Positions 44,199 through 55,389 of a stretch of DNA of 64,000 bases are shown piece by piece. The notes beneath the pieces were generated by a model. It saw nothing but the letters and a program-made list of their open reading frames with translations, made no database searches and had not been told where the DNA came from. The stretch covers positions 1 to 64,000 of the forward strand of contig QZCP01000205.1 in NCBI GenBank assembly GCA_003956705.1. Reading direction: 5' to 3'. Position numbers and translations under genes: made by a program. The DNA comes from Brevipalpus yothersi. Lineage: Eukaryota; Arthropoda; Arachnida; Trombidiformes; Tenuipalpidae. The first letter of the stretch is position 1; each line of letters opens with the position of its first letter.

Positions 44199-45779
44199 AT
44201 GGATCCCTTACAACAGCCAATCATCATTGATAAAGTGTTCGAATTCTTAGGACTGCTTGATATCGATCAGTGTCAGTATGTTTGTCGTGCATGGCGTGCG
44301 TCTGCCTTGCGACGGTTTAAGCAGTGTCCAGCAATCGATGGATGCCAGGTGATTCTCGAAAGTGAATTATGGAGATCAGGTGAGTGTCGGAAACATGCTT
44401 GAAAAACTTTCATGTAACCTGAGTGGCTGAGCACTCTTAGGAGAAAATAGCTTCATTCCATCCTCATTGATTCAATTTCTATCTACAAGATAGCATGAAT
44501 TTAGGTGCCTGGGCGAATATTGCTCAAGTCTGGCACAGAACTCTTGCATGGCTTTTCAGCTTGACCTCTATATTGAACTCTTCTTGAACCCGAGAGCTTT
44601 CCTTTATAATTACCTGACAAACTTATTATATTTTCATAACTTCCTTAGCCTCGAACTCGAATAGAATGGGTAAGTTTGGTCATCATTACCAGAAATTTTT
44701 TGACAAATTACATTTGAGTAATCTCTTTCATCTTCCCTGGAAATTCAGGAAAAAAGGCTAAGCAACAAAAAAGGCTGCTTCTCATTGAAAATCGGAAAAT
44801 GAATGGAGTCGAATGCGAAGCTTTTACAGATCTTGTGGATGGCTCCGTTGACTATTGGTACTTTTTGAGGAAACAGGATCTCTATCAATTACCGAAATTC
44901 CAAATAGACGATGCTGTGCGAAAATTTTTGACAACTGGTGTTAAGTGTTTACCAGGCTTCTCTCTAATACGATATGATGAGGATTTCGCTCATTCTTTGG
45001 AAGGAATGACTTTCAGCCATCCCACGCTACTCATCAAATCTCCGTATGTTTATGATTCCTTGGGAGGCCTCAGAGTCTCTGGAAAAGAAATTGAGAAGTT
45101 TTCCTCATCAACTTCTAAAAAGAAAATTTTCTGGAAATTGTCCAGGAGCAACTCCTTTACTTTTTCAATGTTGGAAGGTCTTCACATCAGTCGCTCTATT
45201 CCAGGTCTTAAAATAATAATCACTGATTGGTCTGATCCTCAAAGTCCGAGGCCAGATGTGAATGACTCGGAGTTCCCAGTCAAATTTGTATTGTACTTGG
45301 CTACTAAAAATAATTATACACGATTGGTGAATAGATTGAAAGAGATAAAGATACTCTTGGGAGTATCTAATGCTGTTACCTCAGCAGGAGCATACATGAG
45401 CTCTGGTTCAAGTATCTTTTCCATTGACGATATTTTTTTAGCAAATTCATGCAAAGACAAACCAAGGCCAGTAGAAGAGATCTCGATAGCTTTTGCTGGT
45501 AACGAAGTCAAGTCTGCAACTCTCATGTTCAATCTCAAAATTGACCCGAGACAAAGTCTCGAAGATTTCAAGCTTAGTCTTGAATTTCCAATTGACGATG
45601 ATCGAATAATTGGATTCTTCCTCGATGATGGATTCCTCTTCACTGATGGGTGGTCGAGCTTCTGTCTGAAATTTATACGTGAATTTTTTCCTGGTCTAAA
45701 ACTGGTAATGTTAGATGAGCTAGAAGACTACAAATATCTGGGAGATCCCCATTCGAGTCTCCATATTATCAGATTTTGA
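44199..45779 (+). CDS. FB15: chimeric F-box protein (FB5/FB16-type front, FB4/FB12-type back)
   Basis: Exons are 44199-44379, 44649-44669 and 44749-45779, 410 residues. From the start to about 45270 it follows FB5 and FB16 (F-box IIDKVFEFLGLLDIDQCQ, micro-exon S-N-S-N-R-M, DYWYFLRKQDLYQLPKFQIDD, NDSEFP). From about 45280 it follows FB12 and FB4 (KFVLYLAT, SSGSSIFSIDDIF, DKPRPVEEISIAFAG, end SLHIIRF), and its 3' flank to about 45960 is also of FB4/FB12 type. The switch lies in the most conserved stretch of the gene. The frame is intact. Confidence 0.87.
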
Positions 45780-46654
45780 TGCTCAGATGAATATCTTGCA
45801 TTTTATGAGCATCTTGGATTCACAGCTATTTTAACTCGAAATTGGATTGATTGAAAAAAAGTTCTGATGGGTGATTTATCACATGGACTGGCTCATTGGT
45901 GATAATCGGGTATATTTCTTCTGGTTCGGGTCCAAAACAGCTGAGATCACAACAGAGAAGACCCAAATGAGCAAAATTTTTTTAGCGAAGATCAAAATAG
46001 CGAAACATAATGAAAATAAAAGAGAGAGAAAAGCACTACAACTACTTTTATTTCAACAAACTAAATATAACAAAAGCTCTGGTTAAGTTATGATTCGCCT
46101 CCCCTCAGTATCTACATGGACATACACAAATTTTCAGTTGTGGGAGAAATCAGATTTGCTGGCTAAGCTGGTTACCAATTGTGTATACAAATTTTTCTCG
46201 TACTCATTAGTTGTTCTACAAAAGTTGTTCGTAAGCGTGCTCTTGAGAGTAGATTGATGGTTGACTTAATAAATCAAGAAACAAAAAATTCCCTTTTTGC
46301 ACACTTGTAGAGAGAAATCGCAACGAAAAATGTTTTTATTTATTGTAATATTGGTCAAAAATCATTAATAAATGTAGGTATTTATTTAATATACTTCGAA
46401 TATATGAGTCAACTGTTCTAAAAAGTTAAGAGGAGTTAATGAGAGGTGAATTTCAAGGACTTGTCCTTGAAAAGTGATCACGAAAAAGTGTGCTCATTCT
46501 CATCACGTGCATGCCAAAATTATGAATCATAATTTAGAATCACAGTCAGATTGTTCCGCTCATTTGAGAAAGTTTGTTGGCTTATTAAGTTGATTTTTCT
46601 CTCATATACTTACATGTTAGACAGTATAAACCAATATAAACTTGATTACTAAGA
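45780..46654. other. FB15-FB16 intergenic region
   Basis: The left part matches the 3' flanks of FB4 and FB12; the right part (from about 46170) matches the 5' flanks of FB5 and FB15. No gene seen. Confidence 0.65.
46503..46510. promoter_or_regulatory. TCACGTGC E-box upstream of FB16
   Basis: 145 bp before the ATG. CACGTG core kept, last base changed. Confidence 0.5.
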
Positions 46655-48235
46655 ATGGATGCCTTACAACAGCCAATCATCATTGATAAAGTGTTCGAAT
46701 TCTTAGGACTGCTTGATATCGAACAGTGTCAGTATGTTTGTCGAGCATGGCGTGAGTCTGCCTTGCGACAGTTTAGGCAGTGTCCAGCAATCGATGGATG
46801 CCGGGTAATTCTGGAAAGTCAACTTTGGAGAGTAGGTGAGTATGAAAAACTTTAATGTGACCTGAGTGGTTGAGCCCTTGGAAGTGAGAAAAAGCTTCAT
46901 TTCATCGATATTGATTCAGTTCCTATCCACATGATAGCAACACAATATGCATTGCAAAATTGAGGTGTTTTGGAGGATATTGGTCGAGTTATTCCTTCAC
47001 AGAATACTTCCAAGGTTTCTCAGCTTGAACTCTCCATTGAACTCCTCTTGAGCCCAAGAAGTCTCCTTAAAATGAACTGATAAACTAATTCAGATGAATT
47101 TTATTTCTTCCTAAGACTCTAACTCACTTGTATTGGGTAAGTTGGTTGCCAATTATCTTAAGTTTCTCGATCAATTTCATTTGAGTAAATCTCTTTTATC
47201 TTCCCTGGAAATTCAGGAAAAAAGGCTAAGCAACAAAAAAGGCTGCTTCTCATTGAAAATCGGAAAATGAATGGAATCGAAAGCAAAACTTTTCCAGATC
47301 TTGTAGATGACTTCGTTTACTATTGGTACTTTTTGAGGACACGAAATCTCTTCCGATTACCCAAATTCCAAATAGACGATGCTGTGCGAAAATTTTTGAC
47401 CACTGGTGTTAGGTGTTTACCAGGTTTCTCTCTAATACGATATGATGAGGATTTCGCTCACCCTGTAGAAGGAATGATTTTCAGCCATCCCACGCTACTC
47501 ATCAAATATTCGCATGGACATGTATATGATTCCTTGAGAGGCCTCAGAACCTCTAAAAAAGGAATTAAGAAGTTTCCCTCATCAACTTCAGAAATGAAAA
47601 TTTTCTGGAAATTGTTCCAGGACAACTCCTTGGCCTTTTCAACGTTTGAAAGTCTCCACATCAGCCGCTCTATTCCAGGTCTTAAAATAATAATCACTGA
47701 TTGGTCTGATCCACAAAGTCCGAGGCCAAATGTAAATGACTCGGAGTTTCCAATCAAGTTCATGCTATATTTGGGCACTGGATCAGCCGAATTTTCGAAT
47801 GAATTAGAGGAGATCAAGAAGCTCCTTGGAGAATCCAACTTTAAATCTTTACAAGGATTTATAACTCATGATTATGATCATTGGGGTGTATATCATAGGA
47901 TCTTTATTGTGAATCCAGGTGAGACCAAACCAAAACTTGTCCCAGAGGTTTCGATAGCTTTCGCTGGTAAAAAAGTCAATTTCGCAACCCACGTGACTCG
48001 TTCTGAACTTGATCCCAAGAAAAGTCTGGAAGATTTTAAGCTGAATCTTGAGTTTCCAACTGATGTTGATCGAGTGATTGGATTTTTCTCCAATGGATGT
48101 GCACAAATTCTATGTCCAGGAATTTTAAATGAGGTTTTCCCCTACCTTAGACTGATTAAACTACGTCACTACAAAGTGGTCGGTTACGAGGATCAGGGGT
48201 ATTATCATGCAGTCCTCCACATCGTTTGGTTCTGA
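46655..48235 (+). CDS. FB16: F-box protein, array family
   Basis: Exons are 46655-46835, 47116-47136 and 47217-48235, 406 residues. The micro-exon (S-N-S-L-V-L) is preceded by CCTAAG rather than a CAG acceptor. The F-box reads IIDKVFEFLGLLDIEQCQYVCRAWRESALRQF. The last exon shares with FB5 the opening GKKAKQQ, the string PGETKPKLVPEVSIAFAG and the end LHIVWF; it differs in having a histidine-rich HDYDHWGVYH stretch near 47870-47895. Its 3' flank also matches that of FB5, so FB5 and FB16 are the block-to-block partners. Confidence 0.86.
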
Positions 48236-49789
48236 TCAATTGATGAATATTTTGGTCACTGAGTGTTATAGGACTTGATTCACTTGAAATCTGAAATCCA
48301 GAGACTTGATTAAAAGAAGGTTCGGGTGAGCCATTTATCACCCAGGTTGGAACTTTGTTGAGATTTTGAGTAGTATTTAATTTATTATCTCTCTCGAATA
48401 TTTTTGGACTGAAAAATTGTAACAACTGAAATATCTGGATGGACCAGCTCTCAACACTCTAATTTATTGAGGAATACGAACATTTCCACCCAAATACTTT
48501 TTTCCATGATCAATTGTCGAACATGGTGGGAATTTTAATCTGTTTCTCTTAAGAAATTTTGATGCCAGTTCATGGAGAATTCGAAATTACGAAAAATTCA
48601 CTATCGTAGAATGTGCGATGTTCAGATTTTATTTCCATCTCGAGACACAACGAGATATTTCATTCCTAAAAAACAATAGCTGAGAAGCTAACAATTTTGT
48701 TACCAATAATGATATCGGGCTCATCCTTTCAAACATTTTTGGAGCGAACATGTATGTATGGATACATGTACATCGTCCGAATCAATTTCCCATTCATTTC
48801 TCCTATTTACAAAAAGTTCAATCAAGAGATGGAGAGCTTGAAGATAATAGATGATATCCGATTCCGTTTATTGATTTTATGTGCTTTTTGAATCAGTCAA
48901 AGGTTTGTAATATTGAGAATTGACTGTGAGAAAATGTTTTTGCCTGCAAAGATGGTTGCCAATCGTGTTTGCAAGTTTTTTTCGTGCTCATTCTTTGCTC
49001 TTCAAGAATTGCTCGTAAGCGGGCCCAAAGAGTAGATTGATTGTTGAAACTTATAAGAAAAGACGAGAATCTTCTTTCTACCTTCCAGTAGAGAGACATG
49101 GCAACGAAAAATGCTTTCATCAATTTCAATTTTGGTCAAGTAGCATTAACAAAAATAGGTATTTATCAAATGTACTTGGAATAAATGAGTTTACTGCTCT
49201 TAAAAGATTAGAAGCGAGTTTTGAGGACTTGTCATTGAAAAGTGTTCACGAAAAAGTGTGCCCATTCCAAAGAGTAGCTCTACCTGTGGATGCTCTAGGA
49301 CTATTCTTTGGCTAATTCTCATCACGTGGCATTCAAAAATTATGGATCATAATTTAGGATCACAATTCAACTCATGTGGGTGTATGTTGATTCCATCACA
49401 ATAATAATATTGTGACAATATTCTACCTCTTATCTTACGTCCTATGGAGGTGTTTCAGAATATTGAGTGAACCATTAAATTACGTTAAGAATACATGTAT
49501 CTGATACTGTGAATTGGAATCACATTCTAGTAAAACATAGCGTCAAGTTTAGAATCAGGCATATCTGGGAAGAATCCAAATTGAAATACGATTTTCCTAA
49601 TCATATTCTTATTTCTATGGATTTTGAGTTTCATAACAACCACTTTGGTAAGTTCGAATTAGCCTTTTCTCATTTGTTCATCAATCTAAACCATTTTCTT
49701 CTGATTGGAATCTTATCTAAGGTGGAGAAAAGGAAGACTACTGTCAAAAAATTAGAATGGAAAAATGAATAGAGAAATTATAAGCGATA
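48236..49789. other. 3' flank of FB16 and 5' flank of a lost unit
   Basis: 48236-48690 matches 17500-18000. 48880-49350 is a further copy of the FB5/FB15/FB16 5' flank, with a TCACGTGG E-box at 49322-49329, but no F-box exon follows. A frame at 49509-49772 has no recognisable domain. Confidence 0.6.
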
Positions 49790-50075
49790 ATGACACAGCT
49801 ATCAATACTCTATCAACCAACTATATTGATTGAAATGCTCCCAATGAGCGAAATGATAATCACTGACTGGTTAGATCGTGAAAGTTTAAGACAAAATTCA
49901 TATGACTTGGAATATCTGGCCAAATCTATAGTGTTTATTCACTGTAAGATACTCATCACTGATCTTCACGATGGATCATGACAAGGGTGCAAGAAAAACA
50001 TCTGAAATGGTCACAATAACTTTTACTCGCAGAGAAATAATGTCTGCAATCCCTGAAATCGATTTGAAAAGCTCT
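49790..50075 (+). pseudogene. Relic of an FB14-like last exon
   Basis: MIITDWLDRESLR followed by YDLEYLAKSIVF matches FB14 ITVTDWCDPESPRP and DDLEYPIKSVLYF. After a gap, ARKTSEMVTITF and IMSAIPEID match FB14 ASELITIAF and NSAIHEI. Stops and a large internal deletion separate the pieces. Confidence 0.7.
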
Positions 50076-50689
50076 AATATATGAGATACTAAAGTCCGAA
50101 ATGTGAACATCGACTTCAAATTTTGAAGAAAAATAATATTCATGATGATGATCCTTTATACATGTGATGCTTTGTGTAATCTTCTAATCTATTCCGGCTT
50201 GGTTATTTCAGATGTAATTTTCTCCTCCTAATAACTCATATTTTATTCCCTCTTCAGTGGACAATAATAGAAATGAGAGATATCATATTGAGGCCATCAG
50301 AAGATGAGCGAGAGAAAGAGAGTGAATAGCCGACGACTACTATTCAATGAGTAACTCGCCATGAACTTGATTATGGGATGCAAAAGGAAACACTCTCACT
50401 GGGTCAGAGCTTCATCTTCAGCATCCAGCTCACAGCTTCATCATTATCGTCAACATCATCTCAAAACTAGTTGAGAGTTGAGAACATCCTCCATCATGTT
50501 CGTGTTGTGTAGTTTTTGGTCAACTATTCGTTTGCTCAAGATCAGATTTATGACTTAAACTTCATGAAGCTGTGGAAATTTTCACCTTTGTGTGTGTAAT
50601 GTGACGTTAACTCATGTGAATGATCGAAAACTCTGTCTGTTTGTTCGATATTTTGATGTTCTGTCATCTCCAATTTTCAAGATATAGAA
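50076..50689. other. 5' flank of the small secreted gene
   Basis: 50340-50640 matches 18420-18700 behind FB5 (shared GGGTCAGAGCTTCAT and TGTGTGTAATGTGACGTTAA). No gene seen. Confidence 0.65.
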
Positions 50690-51269
50690 ATGAACTTATT
50701 GTTCAAGTTTTTTGCCCTTCAACTGATCTTATTCGTTATCTTCGCCTCATTTACTAAGAGTGTTGGAATCGCTCGAATATCAAGACGTCAACAAATGAAA
50801 CTTTTAAAAAAAATGGCTCTTCTTTTGCTACTCAAGCGGAATAAGAAGGTTTACACTTTCCCATTTCCGCTTCCATTGCCATTCCCGTGAGTATAATTCG
50901 ATGAGTAGAGTATTGTTTATAGAACTGTTCACGATGACTGAAGTTTCCCATTTTTCTAGCTTAATCATGAAAAATCAGCCCATAATATATCACCAGAGAA
51001 TTCCTTACCCAATCGAAGTACCAGTGCCTATTCCTTATGCAGAACCAATCCCTTATCCAGTGGAAGTTCCAGTCAACTCGAAAAAACGTCTAAATGATGG
51101 ATCAAAATCTGAAAATTTTCTGGATGAATTCGATACTTACCGAAAGGCATCATCTTATAGGACTAAAAAAACGAGAAAATATGAAGAGAAGAGAAATCGA
51201 CCCAAATCTGTTGGAAGCTCGAGAAAAATGGATCGAACTTATTCATTCAAGGAGATAGTATCATCTTGA
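50690..51269 (+). CDS. Small secreted or cuticle-like protein with Pro-rich repeats
   Basis: Two exons, 50690-50886 and 50960-51269, join in frame (CC|C) to code 168 residues; the 73-bp intron is GTGAGT to TTTCTAG. Residues 1-24 (LLFKFFALQLILFVIFASF) form a signal peptide or membrane anchor. A Leu/Lys segment follows, then FPFPLPLPF, and in exon 2 the repeats IPYPIEVPVPIPY and EPIPYPVEVPV, similar in style to structural cuticle or silk-associated proteins of arthropods. The last 60 residues are basic and rich in Ser, Arg and Lys. AATAAA at 51374-51379 is a likely polyadenylation signal. I do not recognise the family. Confidence 0.7.
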
Positions 51270-52972
51270 TGGTTTTCTACAGATTCATTCTTTTCTAGAA
51301 AATCACCAGCTTTTGTTCATGTGTTTGTTTGTTTGTAATCTTGTTCTAAATGCCATGAGTGAGGCTACAGTTCAATAAACAACATCGAATATTCATAAAA
51401 TATTTCATTTTCCATCCGATTTGTTAAAGTTGTATTTTAATCAGAGGAGTGTGATAATTTCATTAAATCATTACATCTTGATTGAGATGAATTCAGGCTG
51501 TTTTCAGGATTCATTTCATTTTTTATTTCCTAAATATCATCTGCAACTTTATCCTTTCTGTTTGTTTTTTTGGCATCCAGTTGGCCGATTGGGACTAATT
51601 ATTCGACTGATATGAATATCGATAGGAAATATGAGAAAAAATGCTCAAAATCCATCGAAATTTTCGATCTATTCACTTCCAACATTATCCATTAATTTTT
51701 GAACAAAATGTGTTTGAAATATATATATTCATGCATATTATTCGAGCATTATTCGAGATCTACTAAATGATCCTAAGATTATTTAAAATGACAAAAAAGC
51801 TCTTGAATGAAACTCGTTGAGAAGAGGGTTAAGTTACCTTTATCCTATGATTTTATGTTTATTCGATTATCGTTTCGATATCCTTCACTCATGGGATAGG
51901 AGATAGGGGATAGGAAAAATAATAACAAACAGGAAATAAAAGAAATTTGTGATAGGTTTTGATCATGATGAAACTGAGGAGCATGATAATTGGCTCAATT
52001 TTCGTTGTCCTGGACATGATCAATCAGGATTCATATGATCACATTGCTTGATGTTTCCGTTGTCTCATCATTATCTTCGCATTTAACCTAGGTCCTACTT
52101 TTCATCTCGTTTGCGTCTCGATTGGAATTTTATCTTGTTTTTGGTCCCGGTTGAAAATCCTCTGATAAAGTGGTAGAGATTGGTTCGACGCTTCATGGCA
52201 AATGATGATTAACGAGTCAGAGGAGCTCTTCAACTATCGATAGTATCAACTTTCCCTAGAAGAGAGTCTAAAAATTCTTCACATTGGAATCCAGCAACTC
52301 ATAGAGCAAGAACAAAAGGATCAAATCTTGAAGTTGAAACAACAGAGTAGATTGAAAGTTTCTTCACATGATAAGGTGGGACAGAAATTGATCAATCATA
52401 CCGAATTCTTGTGATCCCATTGTGAGTAGCTCTCATCAAATCAGCGAATAAATTCTTATCAAATGGAGAAACTTTCAGTCCATCCTGTTTTTGCTTCTGT
52501 ATGATGATAATAAGAGAGGATTCAAGTGATTCAGACAAGCTGAGATAGTTTGAGATAATGAGAGTCTAACAGTAGCGGAAAAGTAGATTAGAACACAGGT
52601 CAACGACCGTATTTGCATACTTTCTCTTTTTTACAACTGAAACGTTTTGCCATTTCGATCAACATTATTGTCTTGACTTGGCCACTATTTTACTTGAAAT
52701 CCTGCAATATTGAGCAAAAAATCAGCTGATCATTAATCCCAGTCAAAAATCGAATATTCGATAAGAGCTTCATCATTTCACTCTCTTCTGATTTCATCAT
52801 GAACAATTCAGAGCTCGCGCCGTTTGCAATGACACAAGTTGAAACATCAACAATATTGATTCAACATAATGTTTACAAATCATCAACACTTGTTGTTGTC
52901 GTTTGTTTGTGTGTTGATGAATCGTTTAATTTATTTTGATTTTTTTGCAATGTTCATCAGTGATTATTAGCA
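51270..52972. other. Intergenic region before VPS52
   Basis: 1.7 kb with the 3' end of the secreted gene at left and the VPS52 leader at right. A purine-rich stretch with GGGATAGG repeats lies near 51894-51920. No gene seen. Confidence 0.6.
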
Positions 52973-55009
52973 ATGATCTCTCAACTGTCAACCTCCCCTT
53001 CATCATCATCAACTGATGATCCGATCAGTGATGAATTTGTTAAAGAAATTCTGCAATCAGGTGTTGATTTGCGCTCATATTCAGCCGAAATTGAAAGTCG
53101 CCTGAGAGATGTGGAAAATGCATCTGTTGGAGATTACATAAAAGAAAGTGGCAATATAGCTTCACTTCATCGTCAGATCACTGATTGTGATGAAATTTTG
53201 GAAAGATTGGAAGGTATGCTGTGTACCTTTCAGGCTGATTTGGGAAACATATGTCAAGAAATATTATCTTTACAAGAGCAATCATTGTCACTGAATATTC
53301 GTCTCAAGAACAAGCAAGCTCTACAAAATGAACTCAGTCACTATATTGAAGAGATTAAAGTACCTGAAGATGTTATATTACACATTTCAGACACTCCAGC
53401 CGGTGAAAAACTTTTCCTTGATAATCTTCTCGTTTTACATCAAAAAATCGAGTTTGTCGAGGAACAAAGTAGCCGAGAAAGTTCACCATCACAAGATATG
53501 AGAGAAATATTGGAAAAATTACGGCTTCAAGCAATAAACAAGATACGAGAATATACATTGAGACATATACAATCATGTCGCAGGCCGATGAGTAATTATC
53601 ATATGGAACAGAATGCTCTTCTGAAGAACAAATTTTTCTACAAATTTTTGTGCTCACACAGTAGAGATGTTGCTAAAGAAGTCAAACGAGACTACGTTGA
53701 TACCATGAGCAAAGTTTATTATTCATATTTTAAAGAATACATCTCTCAATTGTCAAAATTGAAATTTGAACAGCAACCTGACAAGGATGATCTGATGGCA
53801 GCTGATGATTCTAACAAGACTAAGATCTCTTTTTTCACTGGAAAGCAAACACTTAAGAATCGAACGACTGTTTTCACTCTAGGTAATCGTGGTGACATTG
53901 TAACTACTGAACTAGAGTCACCAATTATCCTCACTCATGTTGCAACCAAATCTGAAACTCGATATCCTATGGAAGCTTTGTTTCGTAGCCATCAATGGGC
54001 CATCGTAGACAATGGTTGTCGAGAGTATATTTTTTGTACAGATTATTTTATTCTTAAAGATACGGCTGCTTGTGAACTCTTTGACCGCATATTGGGCAGA
54101 ACTCTGAAGTATATTCTACACGTTTGTGAAGAAGAGTTCAGATCAAGCTATGACTGTATTGGTCTTTTTCTATGTCTACATATCGTATACCGGTATCGTA
54201 TTTTAACACACAAACGGGCTGTTCCATCTTTGGACAATTATTGGGAGTCCATGATTGACATTCTATGGCCTCGTTTTGACATCACATTCCAAATGCAAAT
54301 ACAAAGTGTGAAAACTTGTGATCCTGAAAAACTAGGTACCTGTGATCGAACACCTCATTATATCACTCGTAGATATGCCGAATTTTCTGCCGCAATCATG
54401 GCTATTAATGATACTTTTCCTGATGAAAGAGTTTCTATTCTTCTCGGTCAACTACAAAGTGAGGTGGAAAACTTTATTTTGCGTGTGGCCGCTCGTTTTG
54501 ACGTTCCTAAAGAGCACCTGGTCTTTTTGATTAATAATTATGATATGATACTGAATGTTCATTTGGAAAGGGTTAAAGAAGAGTCGAAAGAATCGCAAAA
54601 TATTAAGCAACAATTGAATAGACGAGTTCAAGACTATGTGGAGGAACTTCTAGATCCTCATTTCGGTGGAATGCTAAGATTTGTCAAAGATTGTGAAGCT
54701 TACTTGGACAAAGATGACACCCAGGCTTTGGCAAGAGAAGAACCCAAGATTGTGAATATTGTGAAAGCTTTCAACAATAATTGGCGTAAATCTATTGATG
54801 ATATAAATCGTGAGGTAATGCAAAATTTTACAAATTTCAAGTGTGGCAACAACATCCAATTAGCTGCTTTAACGCAACTTATCCAATACTATCATAGATT
54901 CCATAAGGTTGTCTCACTGAATGCATTTAAAAGTAATCCTGCTCGAAGTTCTTTAATCAATATCCATCAATTTATGGTGGAAATAAAAAAATACAAGACA
55001 ACTTTCTAA
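52973..55009 (+). CDS. VPS52: VPS52, subunit of the GARP/EARP tethering complexes
   Basis: A single uninterrupted exon of 678 residues (human VPS52 is about 723). VPS52 acts with VPS51, VPS53 and VPS54 (GARP) or VPS50 (EARP) to tether endosome-derived vesicles at the trans-Golgi network or recycling endosomes. The N-terminal coiled-coil region carries the hallmark SGNIASLHRQITDCDEILE (about residues 58-76). Further marks are KIREYTLRHI, FFYKFL, ETRYPMEALFRSHQWAI, DNYWESMIDILWPRF, TRRYAEFSAA, FLINNYDMIL, a conserved FGGMLRFVKD and the C-terminal LTQLIQYYHRFHKVV with INIHQFMVEIKKYK. The protein is full length at both ends, with a Ser/Thr-rich leader of about 20 residues. No introns, unlike vertebrate orthologues. 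Confidence 0.96.
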   Translation: MISQLSTSPSSSSTDDPISDEFVKEILQSGVDLRSYSAEIESRLRDVENASVGDYIKESGNIASLHRQITDCDEILERLEGMLCTFQADLGNICQEILSLQEQSLSLNIRLKNKQALQNELSHYIEEIKVPEDVILHISDTPAGEKLFLDNLLVLHQKIEFVEEQSSRESSPSQDMREILEKLRLQAINKIREYTLRHIQSCRRPMSNYHMEQNALLKNKFFYKFLCSHSRDVAKEVKRDYVDTMSKVYYSYFKEYISQLSKLKFEQQPDKDDLMAADDSNKTKISFFTGKQTLKNRTTVFTLGNRGDIVTTELESPIILTHVATKSETRYPMEALFRSHQWAIVDNGCREYIFCTDYFILKDTAACELFDRILGRTLKYILHVCEEEFRSSYDCIGLFLCLHIVYRYRILTHKRAVPSLDNYWESMIDILWPRFDITFQMQIQSVKTCDPEKLGTCDRTPHYITRRYAEFSAAIMAINDTFPDERVSILLGQLQSEVENFILRVAARFDVPKEHLVFLINNYDMILNVHLERVKEESKESQNIKQQLNRRVQDYVEELLDPHFGGMLRFVKDCEAYLDKDDTQALAREEPKIVNIVKAFNNNWRKSIDDINREVMQNFTNFKCGNNIQLAALTQLIQYYHRFHKVVSLNAFKSNPARSSLINIHQFMVEIKKYKTTF

Positions 55010-55209
55010 TATCCAAAGTTTGTCTTGTACACACATACTTGACCAATCTTATGTTACCCAATTTATCGTAATACCTCAGCTTATTATTGGCTGATGAAAT
55101 TGATTCCGAATTCTCCTACGCAAAGTATAAGTATACATCAGGACATATTGAGTTCCCACCCACAAAACCTCAGCAGTTTCTCTCTTGTTTTTCACTCTCT
55201 CGCTCTCTT

Positions 55210-55210
<1 letters not shown>

Positions 55211-55249
<39 letters not shown>

Positions 55250-55303
55250 NNNNNNNNNNNNNNNNNNNNNNNNNNNNNNNNNNNNNNNNNNNNNNNNNNN
55301 NNN

Positions 55304-55389
<86 letters not shown>
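55211..55389. repeat. (CT)n microsatellite interrupted by an assembly gap
   Basis: CT dinucleotides flank 54 unknown bases (N) at 55250-55303. The true length is unknown. Confidence 0.97.

Noticed and set aside
49509..49772. ORF of 87 residues between the FB16 flank and the FB14-like relic
   Set aside because: No recognisable domain or paralogue in the window; the position suggests decayed F-box sequence, but I could not align it.
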